A stretch of 64,000 bases of DNA from CBDFHJ01 sp965247635 (GCA_965247635.1 CBDFHJ010000009.1:62001-126000); one strand, 5' to 3'. Counted from the first letter of the stretch, positions 32,716 through 41,698 are shown. Numbers and translations are program-made. The notes: generated by a model not told the origin, from the letters alone.

Positions 32716-34002
32716 ATGCCTGCGTTTGGGATCATCGGCGCCCAATGGGGCGATGAGGGGAAGGGAAAGGTAGTCGACTACCTGGCCGCCCACGCGGACA
32801 TGGTGGTCCGATTCTCCGGCGGAAACAACGCCGGCCACACCGTCATCAACGGGCAGGGCGAGTTCAAGCTGCACCTGGTGCCCGCCGGCATCTTTCGGCC
32901 CAACGTGGTCTCCATTATCGGCGGCGGGGTCGTGGTGGACCCCAGCGCGCTACTCACCGAGATCGAGGAGCTCCAAGGCAGAGGCGTGGACACGGCCCAG
33001 CTCTACGTTAGCGACCGCGCCCACGTTGTGATGCCCTACCACGTCTTGCTGGACCAGCTGGAGGAGCAAGCTAGGGGCAGCAGCGCGCTGGGCACCACGG
33101 GCCGGGGTATCGGTCCTGCCTACGTGGACAAGGCGGCCCGGGTGGGCATTCGCGTGGGCGACTTGCTGGACGAGGCGTACTTGGCCAGCCGGCTGGAAGC
33201 GGTGTTGGAGCAGAAGAACGCCGTGCTGACCAAGGTCTATGGCGCCGAGGCCGTGGACGTGGGGGCCTCCTACGCCCAGGCCCTGGAGCTAGGCTCTCGG
33301 CTCCGGCCCTACATCGCTTCCACAGAGACCATGGTCGCCGAGGCGTTGGCGGCGGGCAAGCGCGTGGTGTTGGAGGGCGCGCAAGGCACGCTGCTGGACA
33401 TAGACCACGGCACGTACCCATTCGTGACTTCGTCGTCATCGGCCATCGGCGGCGCGCCCACGGGCCTGGGCATCAGCCCGCGGGACATCAAGGGCATCAT
33501 TGGCGTCTTCAAGGCCTACTCCACGCGTGTCGGTTCCGGCCCCCTGCCCTCAGAGATTCACGACGGGATGGGCGACCACATCCGCGAGCTGGCGTGGGAG
33601 TACGGCGCCACCACCGGCAGGCCGCGTCGCGTCGGTTGGTTCGACGGCGTGGCGGCGCGGTACAGCGCCATGGTCAATGGCTACACCTCCGCAGTGCTGA
33701 CACGGCTCGACGTGCTGGACGGCATCTCTCCGGTCAAGGTGTGCGTTGCCTACGAGGTGGACGGCAAGCGTATCGACGCTTTTCCCACCAACGTGGCGCT
33801 CCTGAGTCAGTGCCAGCCGGTATACGAAGACCTGCCGGGCTGGACCACCCCCACCGCCAGCTCCCGGAAGCTGGAGGACTTGCCTCCGGAAGCCGTGGCC
33901 TACGTGCGTCGGCTGGAGACGTTCATCGGCTGCTCCATCGACCTGATCTCCACCGGGCCGGTCCGCGAAGAGAGCATACCCATCCGGCCCATCGTCGCGT
34001 AG
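32716..34002 (+). CDS. purA: Adenylosuccinate synthetase
   Basis: Joins IMP and aspartate using GTP in AMP synthesis. The 428-residue protein starts MPAFGIIGAQWGDEGKGK, the conserved P-loop-like N-terminus. It continues with GGNNAGHTV near 41, GTTGRGIGPAYVDKAAR near 128-144, EGAQGTLLDIDHGTYPFVTSS near 222, and VGWFDGVA near 306. ATG 32716 is certain, with GGGAGGAG seven bases upstream; the longer open frame is noise. Independent of the preceding ROK operon, from which about 160 bases separate it. Confidence 0.97.
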   Translation: MPAFGIIGAQWGDEGKGKVVDYLAAHADMVVRFSGGNNAGHTVINGQGEFKLHLVPAGIFRPNVVSIIGGGVVVDPSALLTEIEELQGRGVDTAQLYVSDRAHVVMPYHVLLDQLEEQARGSSALGTTGRGIGPAYVDKAARVGIRVGDLLDEAYLASRLEAVLEQKNAVLTKVYGAEAVDVGASYAQALELGSRLRPYIASTETMVAEALAAGKRVVLEGAQGTLLDIDHGTYPFVTSSSSAIGGAPTGLGISPRDIKGIIGVFKAYSTRVGSGPLPSEIHDGMGDHIRELAWEYGATTGRPRRVGWFDGVAARYSAMVNGYTSAVLTRLDVLDGISPVKVCVAYEVDGKRIDAFPTNVALLSQCQPVYEDLPGWTTPTASSRKLEDLPPEAVAYVRRLETFIGCSIDLISTGPVREESIPIRPIVA

Positions 34003-34028
34003 GCGGGGTGCTGAGAACAGGTCTTCAT

Positions 34029-34302
34029 GCTTCGACAAGCTCAGGGCGAACTCTCTTCTGTCACCCTGAACGAAGTGAAGGGTCTGGTACCAGATTCCTC
34101 GTCCCGATAGAATCGGGACGAGGAATGACAGGCGTTGCAGGTATTGCTTAGCGTGTCGAAGAGCGGCGCGGGCTTAGCCAGCGCTCCGTGGGCTCCGGCG
34201 ACGGGGACACCGTCCGCCTAAGGCGGAGGTCCTCCGATAGCCCCGACGAGTCGGGGCTATCGAGAGTCTCGATGAGCGGAGCATCATCGGACAGGGCGGC
34301 GC
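34029..34302. repeat. Cluster of palindromic spacer repeats
   Basis: Holds a CTTCGACAAGCTCAGGGCGAA unit near 34030, a perfect 15-base-arm palindrome ATTCCTCGTCCCGAT at 34094-34126, and at about 34228-34302 a reverse-orientation copy of the unit seen at 5068-5137 inside MITE-like element A (CCCTGTCCGATGA and CTCTCGATAGC). The 355-base gap after purA otherwise contains no gene. Confidence 0.75.
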
Positions 34303-34357
34303 CCTGGCGCGGGACTTCCGCTTCCGTGGTCTTGGCAACCCAGTATAAGGAGAGAAG

Positions 34358-35257
34358 ATGAAGATTGGCTTCTTCGACGATTACAAGCTTGGTGTGGTCA
34401 AGGGTGACCGCATCGTGGACTTTCTGCCGGCGCTGGGTGGAGTCCATGCCCACCATCCCCAGGAGCTCATAGCCGCCGTCATCGAGAACTGGTCAGATGC
34501 TCAAGATGAAATCGCCAAGTATGTGGAGCAGGAGCAGGGTGTGCCCCTCTCAGGGGTGTCCATCCTGCCGCCCTTGCCCCGGCCCGCCAAGATCGTGTGC
34601 ATGGCGGTGAACTACCTGGAGAACGGCACGCGTGACATGCCGGCTATCGACGCTTTTCTGAAGGACTCGGACTGCGTCATCGGCGACGGCGATACGGTGT
34701 ACCTGGACCCGGAGTGCGACGCACGTATCTTCCACCACGAGGCGGAGCTGGCGGTGGTCATCGGCAAGGACACGTCCCACGTCGCGGAAGCGGACGCCAT
34801 GGACCACGTGTTCGGCTATACCGGGTTCGTCGATGTCTCGGGACGCATCGCCGTGCGCGGCACCCAAAGCTACTTCCAGTCGAAGTCGTGGCCAACCTTC
34901 GGCCCCTTGGGGCCCTTCATCGTCACCAAAGACGAGGTGCCCGACCCGCACAACCTCAGGGTGTCGCTGCGGAACAACGACATTCAGTTCCCGGGGTACA
35001 GCACCAGCGACATGGCCCACAAGATCCCCGAGTGTTTAGCCTTCGCGAGCCGGGTCCTGCCCTTGACCGCGGGTTCCATCATCAGCACCGGCACCAACCA
35101 CCAGAACCTGGGGGCGATGCAGGACGGCGACAACTTCGTGATGGAAATCGAGAAGATCGGCGCGCTGCACCTGAAGGTCCACGACCCGCTGGGACGGGAG
35201 TGGCCTCGCGGCATCGACGAGGCCTACGCAGCGCGCATGCGCGGCGGCACGCCTTAG
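34358..35257 (+). CDS. Fumarylacetoacetate hydrolase-family protein
   Basis: A 299-residue FAH-fold hydrolase/decarboxylase/isomerase, as used in meta-cleavage and homoprotocatechuate pathways. Metal-ligand region IFHHEAELAVVIG near residue 124 with the E-x-E pattern, YTGFVDVSGRIAV near 152, and the typical C-terminal segment GSIISTGTNHQNLGAMQDGD near 242. The N-terminal MKIGFFDDYKLGVVKGD is the short FAH N-domain. AAGGAGAGAAG precedes ATG 34358. It may act with the dioxygenases elsewhere in the window, but is not adjacent to them. Confidence 0.85.
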   Translation: MKIGFFDDYKLGVVKGDRIVDFLPALGGVHAHHPQELIAAVIENWSDAQDEIAKYVEQEQGVPLSGVSILPPLPRPAKIVCMAVNYLENGTRDMPAIDAFLKDSDCVIGDGDTVYLDPECDARIFHHEAELAVVIGKDTSHVAEADAMDHVFGYTGFVDVSGRIAVRGTQSYFQSKSWPTFGPLGPFIVTKDEVPDPHNLRVSLRNNDIQFPGYSTSDMAHKIPECLAFASRVLPLTAGSIISTGTNHQNLGAMQDGDNFVMEIEKIGALHLKVHDPLGREWPRGIDEAYAARMRGGTP

Positions 35258-35304
35258 TTCCAAAGAACGCTCCAGCGCTTACTGAGGTTCGGCCGGGGGC
35301 GTCT

Positions 35305-35718
35305 CTACATCGACTTGCTATGGGCAACCCGCTCCCATACCGTTACTGCGAACAGCGGTATGGCGAGGAGGAAGTAAAGAGCGGCTACAGTGAAAGCGGG
35401 AACGTAGCCCAAAAAAGCCACTGCCAGGACGAAGAAGGATGTGACAAAGGCGAGCCCACTTCCGGTGATGGGCATATCGTAGTACGCGCTTCGGGCCACG
35501 AGGAAGGCCCCGACGCTTCCAATAAGCCCCAAGACAGCAGCGCCGGCTCCAACTGCCCAATCGAGTAGTGAGCTTTCATGACTCACCAACACGAGCATCA
35601 GAAGCAAAAAGATGGTCGCAATCACCAGGACGCCACCTACGAGGACGGCGGTTGGGAAGACGAGTCCGCCCGTCGAGTCCTGTTGCATCTCAGTGTAGTT
35701 GTGTTCAGATCTGGTCAT
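35305..35718 (-). CDS. Small four-helix membrane protein, function unknown
   Basis: A 137-residue protein with a polar N-terminus (MTRSEHNYTEMQQDSTGG) and four hydrophobic segments: about 18-42, 50-75, 83-103 and 106-127. No recognisable motif, no charged residue buried in the helices. No family assigned; could be an accessory subunit. Coding statistics are plausible but not decisive. It lies between the FAH gene and another membrane protein gene. Confidence 0.55.
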   Translation of the reverse strand: MTRSEHNYTEMQQDSTGGLVFPTAVLVGGVLVIATIFLLLMLVLVSHESSLLDWAVGAGAAVLGLIGSVGAFLVARSAYYDMPITGSGLAFVTSFFVLAVAFLGYVPAFTVAALYFLLAIPLFAVTVWERVAHSKSM

Positions 35719-35876
35719 GGTCCCTATAGGTCTGCTGACCTCCTCGGCAACGGAAGAGAAGCACGAGAGGCCAGGCGTAGGCGGCCTGTAACCCTAGTGC
35801 CACCTGGGGTAACTTGCGCCTTGGCGCGGTGAATGCCGTGGTGCAAAGTGCTTACGGGGGAGCAATTGGCACCCCC

Positions 35877-36608
35877 ATGACGGAAGCAGCAGTGATCGAT
35901 AGAGACGCGCGCCGCCTCGCCGTTCTCGGTGGCATCGCCGGATTCTTGCCCGCGGCCCTTCTTTTCCTTGTAATCCTTTTGAATAGCGATGGACCCATTG
36001 TTAAAGAAGGCCTTTTCGGTGACTCCGTTCTTGTCCTCGTCTACATGTCGCCCTACCTACTTGTACTCATCGCATGCCCTATTAGACAGCTGGCGGCCCG
36101 AGGCGGCCTTCTCATAGCAATGGGTATGCTCTCCTTGATAGCTAGCTTCTCAAGCTTTTCCCTGATAACCGTGGTCTTGCTGCCGGCCACGGCGCTGGTC
36201 TTTATGGCGGCAATCAAGAGTCTGCGCGTACCGGAGCGGAGGCTGTTTCTTGCCACACCGTACTTTCTGGTAGGCCTGCTCTGTGCCGCCATGATCGTGT
36301 TCAGCTTTATCGCACTGCTTGCGTTCGAACCCGACAGCCCGCGCTGCTGGGCCACCATTCGCCTCGCGGACGGAACGGTAGCATGGCAGCAGGTCCGCCC
36401 AGAGATTCGTACAGATGGTCGAACTATGACCGTCGCTGGCCCAGGTGATTGCACCAGTGACATCATCACCAACTCGGAGGCTGCGAGGGCGCTGATGGTC
36501 CTCGGAGCCGCAGTATCGTTGTTTACCGTGGCGGCGTTATCGTCAGCAGCCGTTGGGCCGGTAGGCGGAGGGCGGCCCCACGACTCGGCGCCACTCCGCT
36601 CGTACTGA
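35877..36608 (+). CDS. Predicted membrane protein, function unknown
   Basis: About 243 residues. Hydrophobic segments at about 18-36, 49-67, 74-110 (two helices), 126-150 and 210-230 suggest five or six membrane helices. An extra-membrane loop near 155-195 holds two Cys (SPRCWATIR and GDCTSD) that could form a disulfide. ATG 35877 chosen because the hydrophobic core begins shortly after; no strong ribosome site is visible (GGGGGAG is 15 bases away), so the start is uncertain. Not recognised. Confidence 0.5.
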   Translation: MTEAAVIDRDARRLAVLGGIAGFLPAALLFLVILLNSDGPIVKEGLFGDSVLVLVYMSPYLLVLIACPIRQLAARGGLLIAMGMLSLIASFSSFSLITVVLLPATALVFMAAIKSLRVPERRLFLATPYFLVGLLCAAMIVFSFIALLAFEPDSPRCWATIRLADGTVAWQQVRPEIRTDGRTMTVAGPGDCTSDIITNSEAARALMVLGAAVSLFTVAALSSAAVGPVGGGRPHDSAPLRSY

Positions 36609-36641
36609 GCACAACGAAGGGTCTTTGGCCTTTTGCGCGAG

Positions 36642-36791
36642 ATTCCTCGTCCCGACTACATCGGGACTCGGAATGACAAACGAAGAACCCTCACCCTGAG
36701 CGGTCCCTTGTCATTCCGAGCGAAACGGGAAATCTCGTACCCGTCCTTCCCTCGGCGAGATTCTGAGTCCGCCTGAGGTGGACTCAGAATC
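36642..36791. repeat. Two palindromic repeats downstream of the membrane protein
   Basis: An imperfect ATTCCTCGTCCCGA palindrome at 36642-36674 and a GATTCTGAGTCCGCC palindrome with a TGA loop at 36759-36791 flank a TCATTCCGAGCG unit near 36711. The family also occurs at 26328 and 34094. The 36609-36930 gap holds no gene. Confidence 0.7.
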
Positions 36792-36930
36792 ATGGGCCTG
36801 TCACTGCTGATCGTTTCGAATCGGATTCGTAGCCCCCGTTAGGTACGTGTGATACCCTTATGACCGACATGCGCCGCTAAGACTTCCTTTAGCCGGTTAT
36901 CCCAAACCTAAACCAAAGGGAGTCACGCGC

Positions 36931-37713
36931 ATGTCATCCCCCGATCTACCCCTTGCCAATAGAGTTGCTCTGATTACCGGTGCCAGTCGCCGCAACGGCA
37001 TTGGCTTTGCCGTGGCACGGCGGCTCGGTCACCTCGGAGCACGCCTTTTTCTACACGCTTGGCCCGCGTACGACCAGCACCAATACGATTGCCCACCGTC
37101 GGAAAGTCGCGAGGCCGTCAGTCAGCTCCGCAGCGAGGGCATGACCGTCGAGATGGTCGAAGCTGACTTCCTCGACCCTGCTGCTCCGAGGGTCGTCGTA
37201 GAGGCAGCATTAAGTGCGTTTGGACACATCGACATCCTCGATGCCAACCACGCCCATAGCACGCTGGACACACTCGAAACGCTGACTGCGGCTGACATAG
37301 ACCAGCATCTTCTGGTAAACGTGCGTGGCACGTTGCTCTTGGTACAGGCCTTTGCCGAGCAGCACGACGGCCGACCCGGTGGCAGGGTCATCATGATGAC
37401 TTCGGGTCAGCACCTTGGTGACGGCGCAAATCGCGAGATTGCCTGCATGGCTTCAAAGGGGGCGATCCATCAGATTACGCGCTGCCTGAGCACGGCCCTC
37501 ATCCCCCAAGGGATCACCGTGAACACTGTAAATCCGGGCCCGGTGAACACCGGCTATTTGGACGGTGTCGAACCCAACGGGGCCATGCCATTAGGCCGCT
37601 GGGGTGAGGCGGATGACCCGGCTCGACTTATCGCCTGGCTGTGTACCGGTGATGCCAGGTGGATCACCGGCACCGTGATCGACTCGGAGGGTGGCTTCCG
37701 TAGGGGGCCGTAA
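36931..37713 (+). CDS. Short-chain dehydrogenase/reductase with Tyr-to-Cys at the active site
   Basis: SDR Rossmann-fold protein of 260 residues. The cofactor motif ALITGASRRNGIGFAVARRL is near residue 13 and MMTSGQ near 151 carries the catalytic Ser. The YxxxK motif reads CMASK near 171-175, so the catalytic Tyr is Cys. NTVNPGPVNTGYL near 190 and the C-terminal GTVIDSEGGFRRG are normal. It may lack ordinary dehydrogenase activity or bind rather than reduce its substrate. Bases are slightly more AT-rich than in flanking genes. The APH-type gene follows 13 bases later, likely in the same operon. Confidence 0.85.
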   Translation: MSSPDLPLANRVALITGASRRNGIGFAVARRLGHLGARLFLHAWPAYDQHQYDCPPSESREAVSQLRSEGMTVEMVEADFLDPAAPRVVVEAALSAFGHIDILDANHAHSTLDTLETLTAADIDQHLLVNVRGTLLLVQAFAEQHDGRPGGRVIMMTSGQHLGDGANREIACMASKGAIHQITRCLSTALIPQGITVNTVNPGPVNTGYLDGVEPNGAMPLGRWGEADDPARLIAWLCTGDARWITGTVIDSEGGFRRGP

Positions 37714-37725
37714 CTCAGAGAGCAT

Positions 37726-38670
37726 ATGCACGATCTCACAACTGAACGCGCTCAATACATAGTCAAAACAGTTGCCCCGGGTTACGAACTGGGTTCCGTG
37801 GAATCCGCATTTGGCAGCTTCACCAACGACACTCGAATCCTTGACTGCCGAACACCTGCTGGAAGCCACGTGCGTTTCGCAGTCAAGTTCATGGTCGATA
37901 AGCCAGATCTTGCTCCTCGGATAGCGACAGCACATTTTCACGCGCTTGGATTGGCTAGGGCGCACGGCGTTCCAGTACCCGAACCCATCTACCTCGACGA
38001 TTTGGGTAGCGTGCTGGGTGTCCCTGGTATTGTGACGCGCCACGTGGTGGGGCGACAGGAAGCCGATCCGCAGGACCCTGTAAAGTGGGCCAATACGCTT
38101 GCAGATATTCTGCTTCGCATCCACGACATAAGGCTCAGCGACGAAGACCGGATGACCCTGATCGACGGTGTCCAGGACTTTCTTTACTTTCTGGAAGGTG
38201 ACTGGCCCCAGCGCATGAGTGGCCATCCCTTGTCCACTGTGATTTTTGATGCCCTTCGGGAGCGTAAGTCGGCCATCGTACTCGATACCTCTAGGTTTGT
38301 TCACATGGACTACTGGCATGGCAACGTGCTGTGGCATGAAAATCGGGTCGCGGCCGTCTTGGATTGGGACTTCGCAGGATTTGGAGATCCGGCTATAGAC
38401 GTCGCATTCTTCAGGATGAACATGTACCTCAGGGGCATCAAAGCGGCCGCGGACATCTTCCTCAAGCATTATGAGGCTGGTTCTGGCGCTCGAGTGCAGA
38501 ATCTCGGATTTTGGGAACTGGCTGCCGCGGCTCACCCATTGCCAGCCCCCGCACTGTGGATACCGGCGTCCCGTGAGATGGGTGACGCAGCGGCTACGGA
38601 CGAAAGGGCGGCTACCGACTACTACGACTTCGTTTATAGTGCGAGGCGTAGGGCATGTGAGGGTAAGTGA
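37726..38670 (+). CDS. Aminoglycoside phosphotransferase-family kinase
   Basis: APH/choline-kinase-fold protein of 314 residues. Catalytic loop FVHMDYWHGNVLW near residue 188-200 (HxDxxxxN) and metal motif VLDWDFAGFGDPAIDVA near 210. The N-lobe has the nucleotide-binding segment RFAVKFMV near 49-56 with the expected Lys. Substrate cannot be predicted: small hydroxylated molecule, antibiotic or a choline-like compound. It follows an SDR gene in a likely operon. The stop is about 95 bases before the dapB start and promoter. Confidence 0.83.
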   Translation: MHDLTTERAQYIVKTVAPGYELGSVESAFGSFTNDTRILDCRTPAGSHVRFAVKFMVDKPDLAPRIATAHFHALGLARAHGVPVPEPIYLDDLGSVLGVPGIVTRHVVGRQEADPQDPVKWANTLADILLRIHDIRLSDEDRMTLIDGVQDFLYFLEGDWPQRMSGHPLSTVIFDALRERKSAIVLDTSRFVHMDYWHGNVLWHENRVAAVLDWDFAGFGDPAIDVAFFRMNMYLRGIKAAADIFLKHYEAGSGARVQNLGFWELAAAAHPLPAPALWIPASREMGDAAATDERAATDYYDFVYSARRRACEGK

Positions 38671-38750
38671 GGAACGCCGGTACCTAAGCTTAATAACACT
38701 GTGGACTTCCTGGGCGGAAGCACGAGAGTGGGTCCAGGGGACACCCTGGC

Positions 38751-38759
38751 TGCTATAAT
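38751..38759 (+). promoter_or_regulatory. dapB: Extended -10 promoter for leaderless dapB, TGCTATAAT
   Basis: Perfect TGn-TATAAT ending six bases before ATG 38766, so a transcript beginning at the usual distance would start at or next to the A of ATG. No ribosome site fits in the gap. Confidence 0.7.
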
Positions 38760-38765
38760 CACGTC

Positions 38766-39563
38766 ATGGCCAGCATCGATACCATACGCGTTGCCGTGCA
38801 CGGGGCCGCCGGCAGGGTCGGCCGCGAGGTGGTTCGTGCCGTCTCCGAGGCGCCGGACATGGAGTTGGTTGGCGCCTTCGACCAGCTGTCGCCCAAAGAC
38901 GCGCCGCCGCTACCCAAGGGCGTGCCCTACTACGCCGATACCTACCGCGGGTTGAGCAGGTGCCGTGCCGACGTTGTGGTGGACTTCTCCGTCGCTAGCG
39001 CGTCGCTGGCCATGGCGCCCCTAGTGCTGAGCGCCGGCGCCAGGCCCGTTATCGGCACCACCGGTATTTTGGACGACCAGCTCGCCTATATAGACGGCCT
39101 GTGCCGCGAGCACCATCTGGGCGGCGTCTACGCGCCCAACTTCACCGTCGGTGCGGTGTTGCTGGCCAAGCTTGCCGCAATAGCCGCCCCGTTCTTCGAC
39201 TACGTCGAAATCGCGGAGGAGCACCACGAGGCGAAGATCGACGCGCCATCGGGCACGGCCCTGGCCATCGCCAAGGCGATCCACGACGCGCACCCTGAGC
39301 CGTTTCAGCGCAACACACCCGAAAAGGAGCCGCTGCCAGGCACCCGCGGGGGCGAATACGAAGGCATCAGCATCCACAGCGGCCGTATGCCGGGGCGCAT
39401 GGCGCATCACCAGGTGACCTTTGGCGCGCCGGGCCAGACGCTGACCCTGCGCCACGACACGATCAACCGCGAGTGTTACATGCCCGGCGTGTTGCTGGCG
39501 GTGCGCAAGGTCCGAGAGCTGGAGGGCCTGACCGTAGGCTTGGACAAGCTGTTGGAGATTTAA
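38766..39563 (+). CDS. dapB: 4-hydroxy-tetrahydrodipicolinate reductase
   Basis: NAD(P)H-dependent reductase of the DAP/lysine pathway, 265 residues. N-terminal cofactor motif IRVAVHGAAGRVGREVVRAV near residues 6-25. PVIGTTGI near 96, the substrate segment EEHHEAKIDAPSGTAL near 155, and HHQVTFGAPGQTLTLRHD near 215 are all as expected. Its ATG lies six bases after a perfect extended -10 element, so it appears to be translated from a leaderless transcript; I see no alternative downstream start with family support. asd follows after 12 bases. Confidence 0.95.
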   Translation: MASIDTIRVAVHGAAGRVGREVVRAVSEAPDMELVGAFDQLSPKDAPPLPKGVPYYADTYRGLSRCRADVVVDFSVASASLAMAPLVLSAGARPVIGTTGILDDQLAYIDGLCREHHLGGVYAPNFTVGAVLLAKLAAIAAPFFDYVEIAEEHHEAKIDAPSGTALAIAKAIHDAHPEPFQRNTPEKEPLPGTRGGEYEGISIHSGRMPGRMAHHQVTFGAPGQTLTLRHDTINRECYMPGVLLAVRKVRELEGLTVGLDKLLEI

Positions 39564-39575
39564 GGAGGAGAAACA

Positions 39576-40607
39576 GTGGCTGACCCAAGAATCGCGATCG
39601 TCGGCGCCACCGGCGCCGTGGGCCAGGTAGCCCTCCAAGTGCTGGAGGAACGGAACTTCGCCATGCAGTCGCTCAGGTTGTGCGCCTCGCCCCGCTCCAT
39701 CGGCAAGCGGATGCGCTTCCGCGGCCAGGAGATCGTGGTCGAGGAGGCCACGGCGGCGCTGTTCGCCGAGTGCGATATCGCCTTCATCTCGGCCAACGGC
39801 GCGGTGAGCCGCGAGCTGGCGCCGCTGGCGGCGCAGCAGGGGTGCGTGGTCATAGACGATAGCTCCGTGTTTCGCATGGACCCGACGGTGCCACTGGTGG
39901 TGCCGGAGGTCAACGCCGCCGACGTGGAGGCCCACCAGGGCATCCTAGCCATCCCCAACTGCTCCACTACGCAGATGGTCATGGCCCTCTACCCTCTGCA
40001 CCGGGCCAACCCCATCAATCGGGTAGTGGTGGACACCTACCAGTCGGTCTCGGGCACGGGCGCCGCGGCCGTGGCGGAACTCAACGAGCAGGCCAGCCAG
40101 GTGCTGAAAGGCCATCCGGCGCAGGCCGAGCAGTACCCGCACCAGATCGCTTTTAACGTGCTCCCCCACATCGAGCCATTCCTGGACAACGGCTACACTC
40201 GAGAAGAGTGGAAGATGCTAGAGGAGACGCGCAAGATCATGCACGCGCCGGAGATCGCCGTCTCCGCCACGTGCGTTCGCGTGCCGGTGCCCATCTCCCA
40301 TAGCGAGGCGGTCCACGTGGAGTTCGAGCGGCCCATGGACCCGCAAGAGGCCCGCGAGCTGCTCACGGCCTTTCCAGGGGTGGTGGTAACCGACGACCCT
40401 CAGCAGAACATATACCCGATGCCCATCGACGCCGCGGGGCACGACGAAGTGTTCGTCGGCCGCATCCGCAAGGACGCGTCGCACCCTAACGGACTGGCCA
40501 TGTGGGTCGTCTCCGATAACCTGCGTAAGGGCGCGGCCACTAACGCGGTGCAGATCGCCGAGGAATTGGTCCGTCGCCAGGCCTTGGCCCCACGCCAGCG
40601 GGTATAG
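39576..40607 (+). CDS. asd: Aspartate-semialdehyde dehydrogenase
   Basis: Reduces aspartyl phosphate to aspartate semialdehyde, feeding dapA. The 343 residues begin with the cofactor motif IAIVGATGAVGQVALQVL. The active-site Cys is in AIPNCSTTQM near residue 130, and SVSGTGAAAVAEL near 160 is typical. GTG 39576 is preceded by AAGGAGGAG. It is in one operon with dapB (12-base gap). A perfect 30-base palindrome follows its stop, so dapA, with its own promoter, is a separate unit. Confidence 0.95.
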   Translation: MADPRIAIVGATGAVGQVALQVLEERNFAMQSLRLCASPRSIGKRMRFRGQEIVVEEATAALFAECDIAFISANGAVSRELAPLAAQQGCVVIDDSSVFRMDPTVPLVVPEVNAADVEAHQGILAIPNCSTTQMVMALYPLHRANPINRVVVDTYQSVSGTGAAAVAELNEQASQVLKGHPAQAEQYPHQIAFNVLPHIEPFLDNGYTREEWKMLEETRKIMHAPEIAVSATCVRVPVPISHSEAVHVEFERPMDPQEARELLTAFPGVVVTDDPQQNIYPMPIDAAGHDEVFVGRIRKDASHPNGLAMWVVSDNLRKGAATNAVQIAEELVRRQALAPRQRV

Positions 40608-40619
40608 GCGGGGCGCGCT

Positions 40620-40649
40620 GGGAACCATTTCTTGCAAGAAATGGTTCCC
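40620..40649. terminator. Perfect 30-base palindrome after asd
   Basis: GGGAACCATTTCTTG followed directly by its exact complement, 12 bases past the asd stop. It could be a terminator without T-tract, or a spacer repeat of the dispersed type. Confidence 0.5.
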
Positions 40650-40733
40650 ACACCCTCCCAAAGAGCTTCACGTGTGAGCGGCTCATCAATCCGCTAGCCC
40701 TGGTTCCAATAGAGGTTCCCCAGGGCACGCTGC

Positions 40734-40762
40734 TTGCGCCAGCGACGTAATCGTCCTACAAT
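40734..40762 (+). promoter_or_regulatory. dapA: Promoter of dapA
   Basis: TTGCGC at 40734-40739 and TACAAT at 40757-40762 with a 17-base spacer. Leader of about 27 bases before ATG 40796 with AGGAG in the usual position. Confidence 0.65.
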
Positions 40763-40795
40763 ATTGGCCTTACTTGACCCACAGGAGTTGGCGCG

Positions 40796-41698
40796 ATGGG
40801 GAGCATAGGCAGGCTGATTACCGCGATGGTGACACCGTTCACCGCGTCCGGAGACGTGGACTACGCCCAGGCACGCCGGCTGGCCGTGGCGCTGGTTGAG
40901 TCGGGCAGCGAGGGCCTGGTGGTCACGGGCACCACCGGCGAGTCGCCGGTCCTCAGCCATCAGGAGAAGGCGCGGTTGTGGCGCGAGGTGAAGGAGGCGG
41001 TGGGCGACCGCGCGTCGGTCATCGCAGGCGCCGGCACCTACAGCACCCGCGACAGCATTGAGCTAGGCCAGGAGGCGCAGCGCATGGGCGCCGACGGCCT
41101 CCTGCTGGTGGTGCCCTACTACAACAAGCCAACCCAAGAGGGCCTGTACCAGCACTTCAAGGCCATCGCTGAGAGCACGTCTTTGCCCTGCATTCCGTAC
41201 AACGTGCCCAGCCGCACCATCACCAACATGTCGGCCGAGACCACCGTCCGGCTCAGCGAAATCCCCAACATCGTCGGCATCAAGGAGGCCTCCAGCGACT
41301 TCGACCAGATCGCCCAGGTCATCCAGAACACGCGTGACGACTTCCTGGTATGGAGCGGCAACGACAGCGACACCCACGGGATACTTTGTTTGGGCGGCTA
41401 CGGCGTGGTCAGCGTCGCCTCGCATCTCATCGGGCTACAGATCAAGCGCCTCATAGAGCTCGTGTTGGCTGGGGACCTGCAAGGGGCCGCCCGGGAGCAC
41501 CGGCGTCAGCTTGCCTTGGCGAAAGGGCTCTTCGTGGTACCCAATCCCATTCCGGTGAAGTACTGCGTCAACCGCGCGGGGTTCAACGTGGGCGGGCTAC
41601 GCCTGCCGCTGACTGAAGCGGATACGAAGACCGCCGCCTTCCTCGACGACCTACTGGCCAAGTACGAAGTGGACCTCCCGCTGACGGTGGCCGCGTAG
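40796..41698 (+). CDS. dapA: 4-hydroxy-tetrahydrodipicolinate synthase
   Basis: Condenses aspartate semialdehyde and pyruvate, lysine/DAP pathway; Schiff-base aldolase TIM barrel of 300 residues. GTTGESPVLSHQEK near residue 45-58, PYYNKPTQEGLYQHF near 108, IPYNVPSRT near 135 and the catalytic Lys in IVGIKEASSD near 160 are present. It is preceded by a sigma-70-like promoter and AGGAG. Not physically coupled to asd but in the same order as the biosynthetic steps around it. Confidence 0.95.
   Translation: MGSIGRLITAMVTPFTASGDVDYAQARRLAVALVESGSEGLVVTGTTGESPVLSHQEKARLWREVKEAVGDRASVIAGAGTYSTRDSIELGQEAQRMGADGLLLVVPYYNKPTQEGLYQHFKAIAESTSLPCIPYNVPSRTITNMSAETTVRLSEIPNIVGIKEASSDFDQIAQVIQNTRDDFLVWSGNDSDTHGILCLGGYGVVSVASHLIGLQIKRLIELVLAGDLQGAAREHRRQLALAKGLFVVPNPIPVKYCVNRAGFNVGGLRLPLTEADTKTAAFLDDLLAKYEVDLPLTVAA

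Noticed and set aside
34714..35568. 284-residue plus-strand frame across the FAH gene
   Set aside because: Out-of-frame shadow in GC-rich sequence; the FAH frame has all family motifs.
40620..40649. Operator for a dimeric repressor of dapA
   Set aside because: The perfect palindrome is 85 bases upstream of the dapA promoter and directly after asd; a terminator or spacer repeat is simpler.
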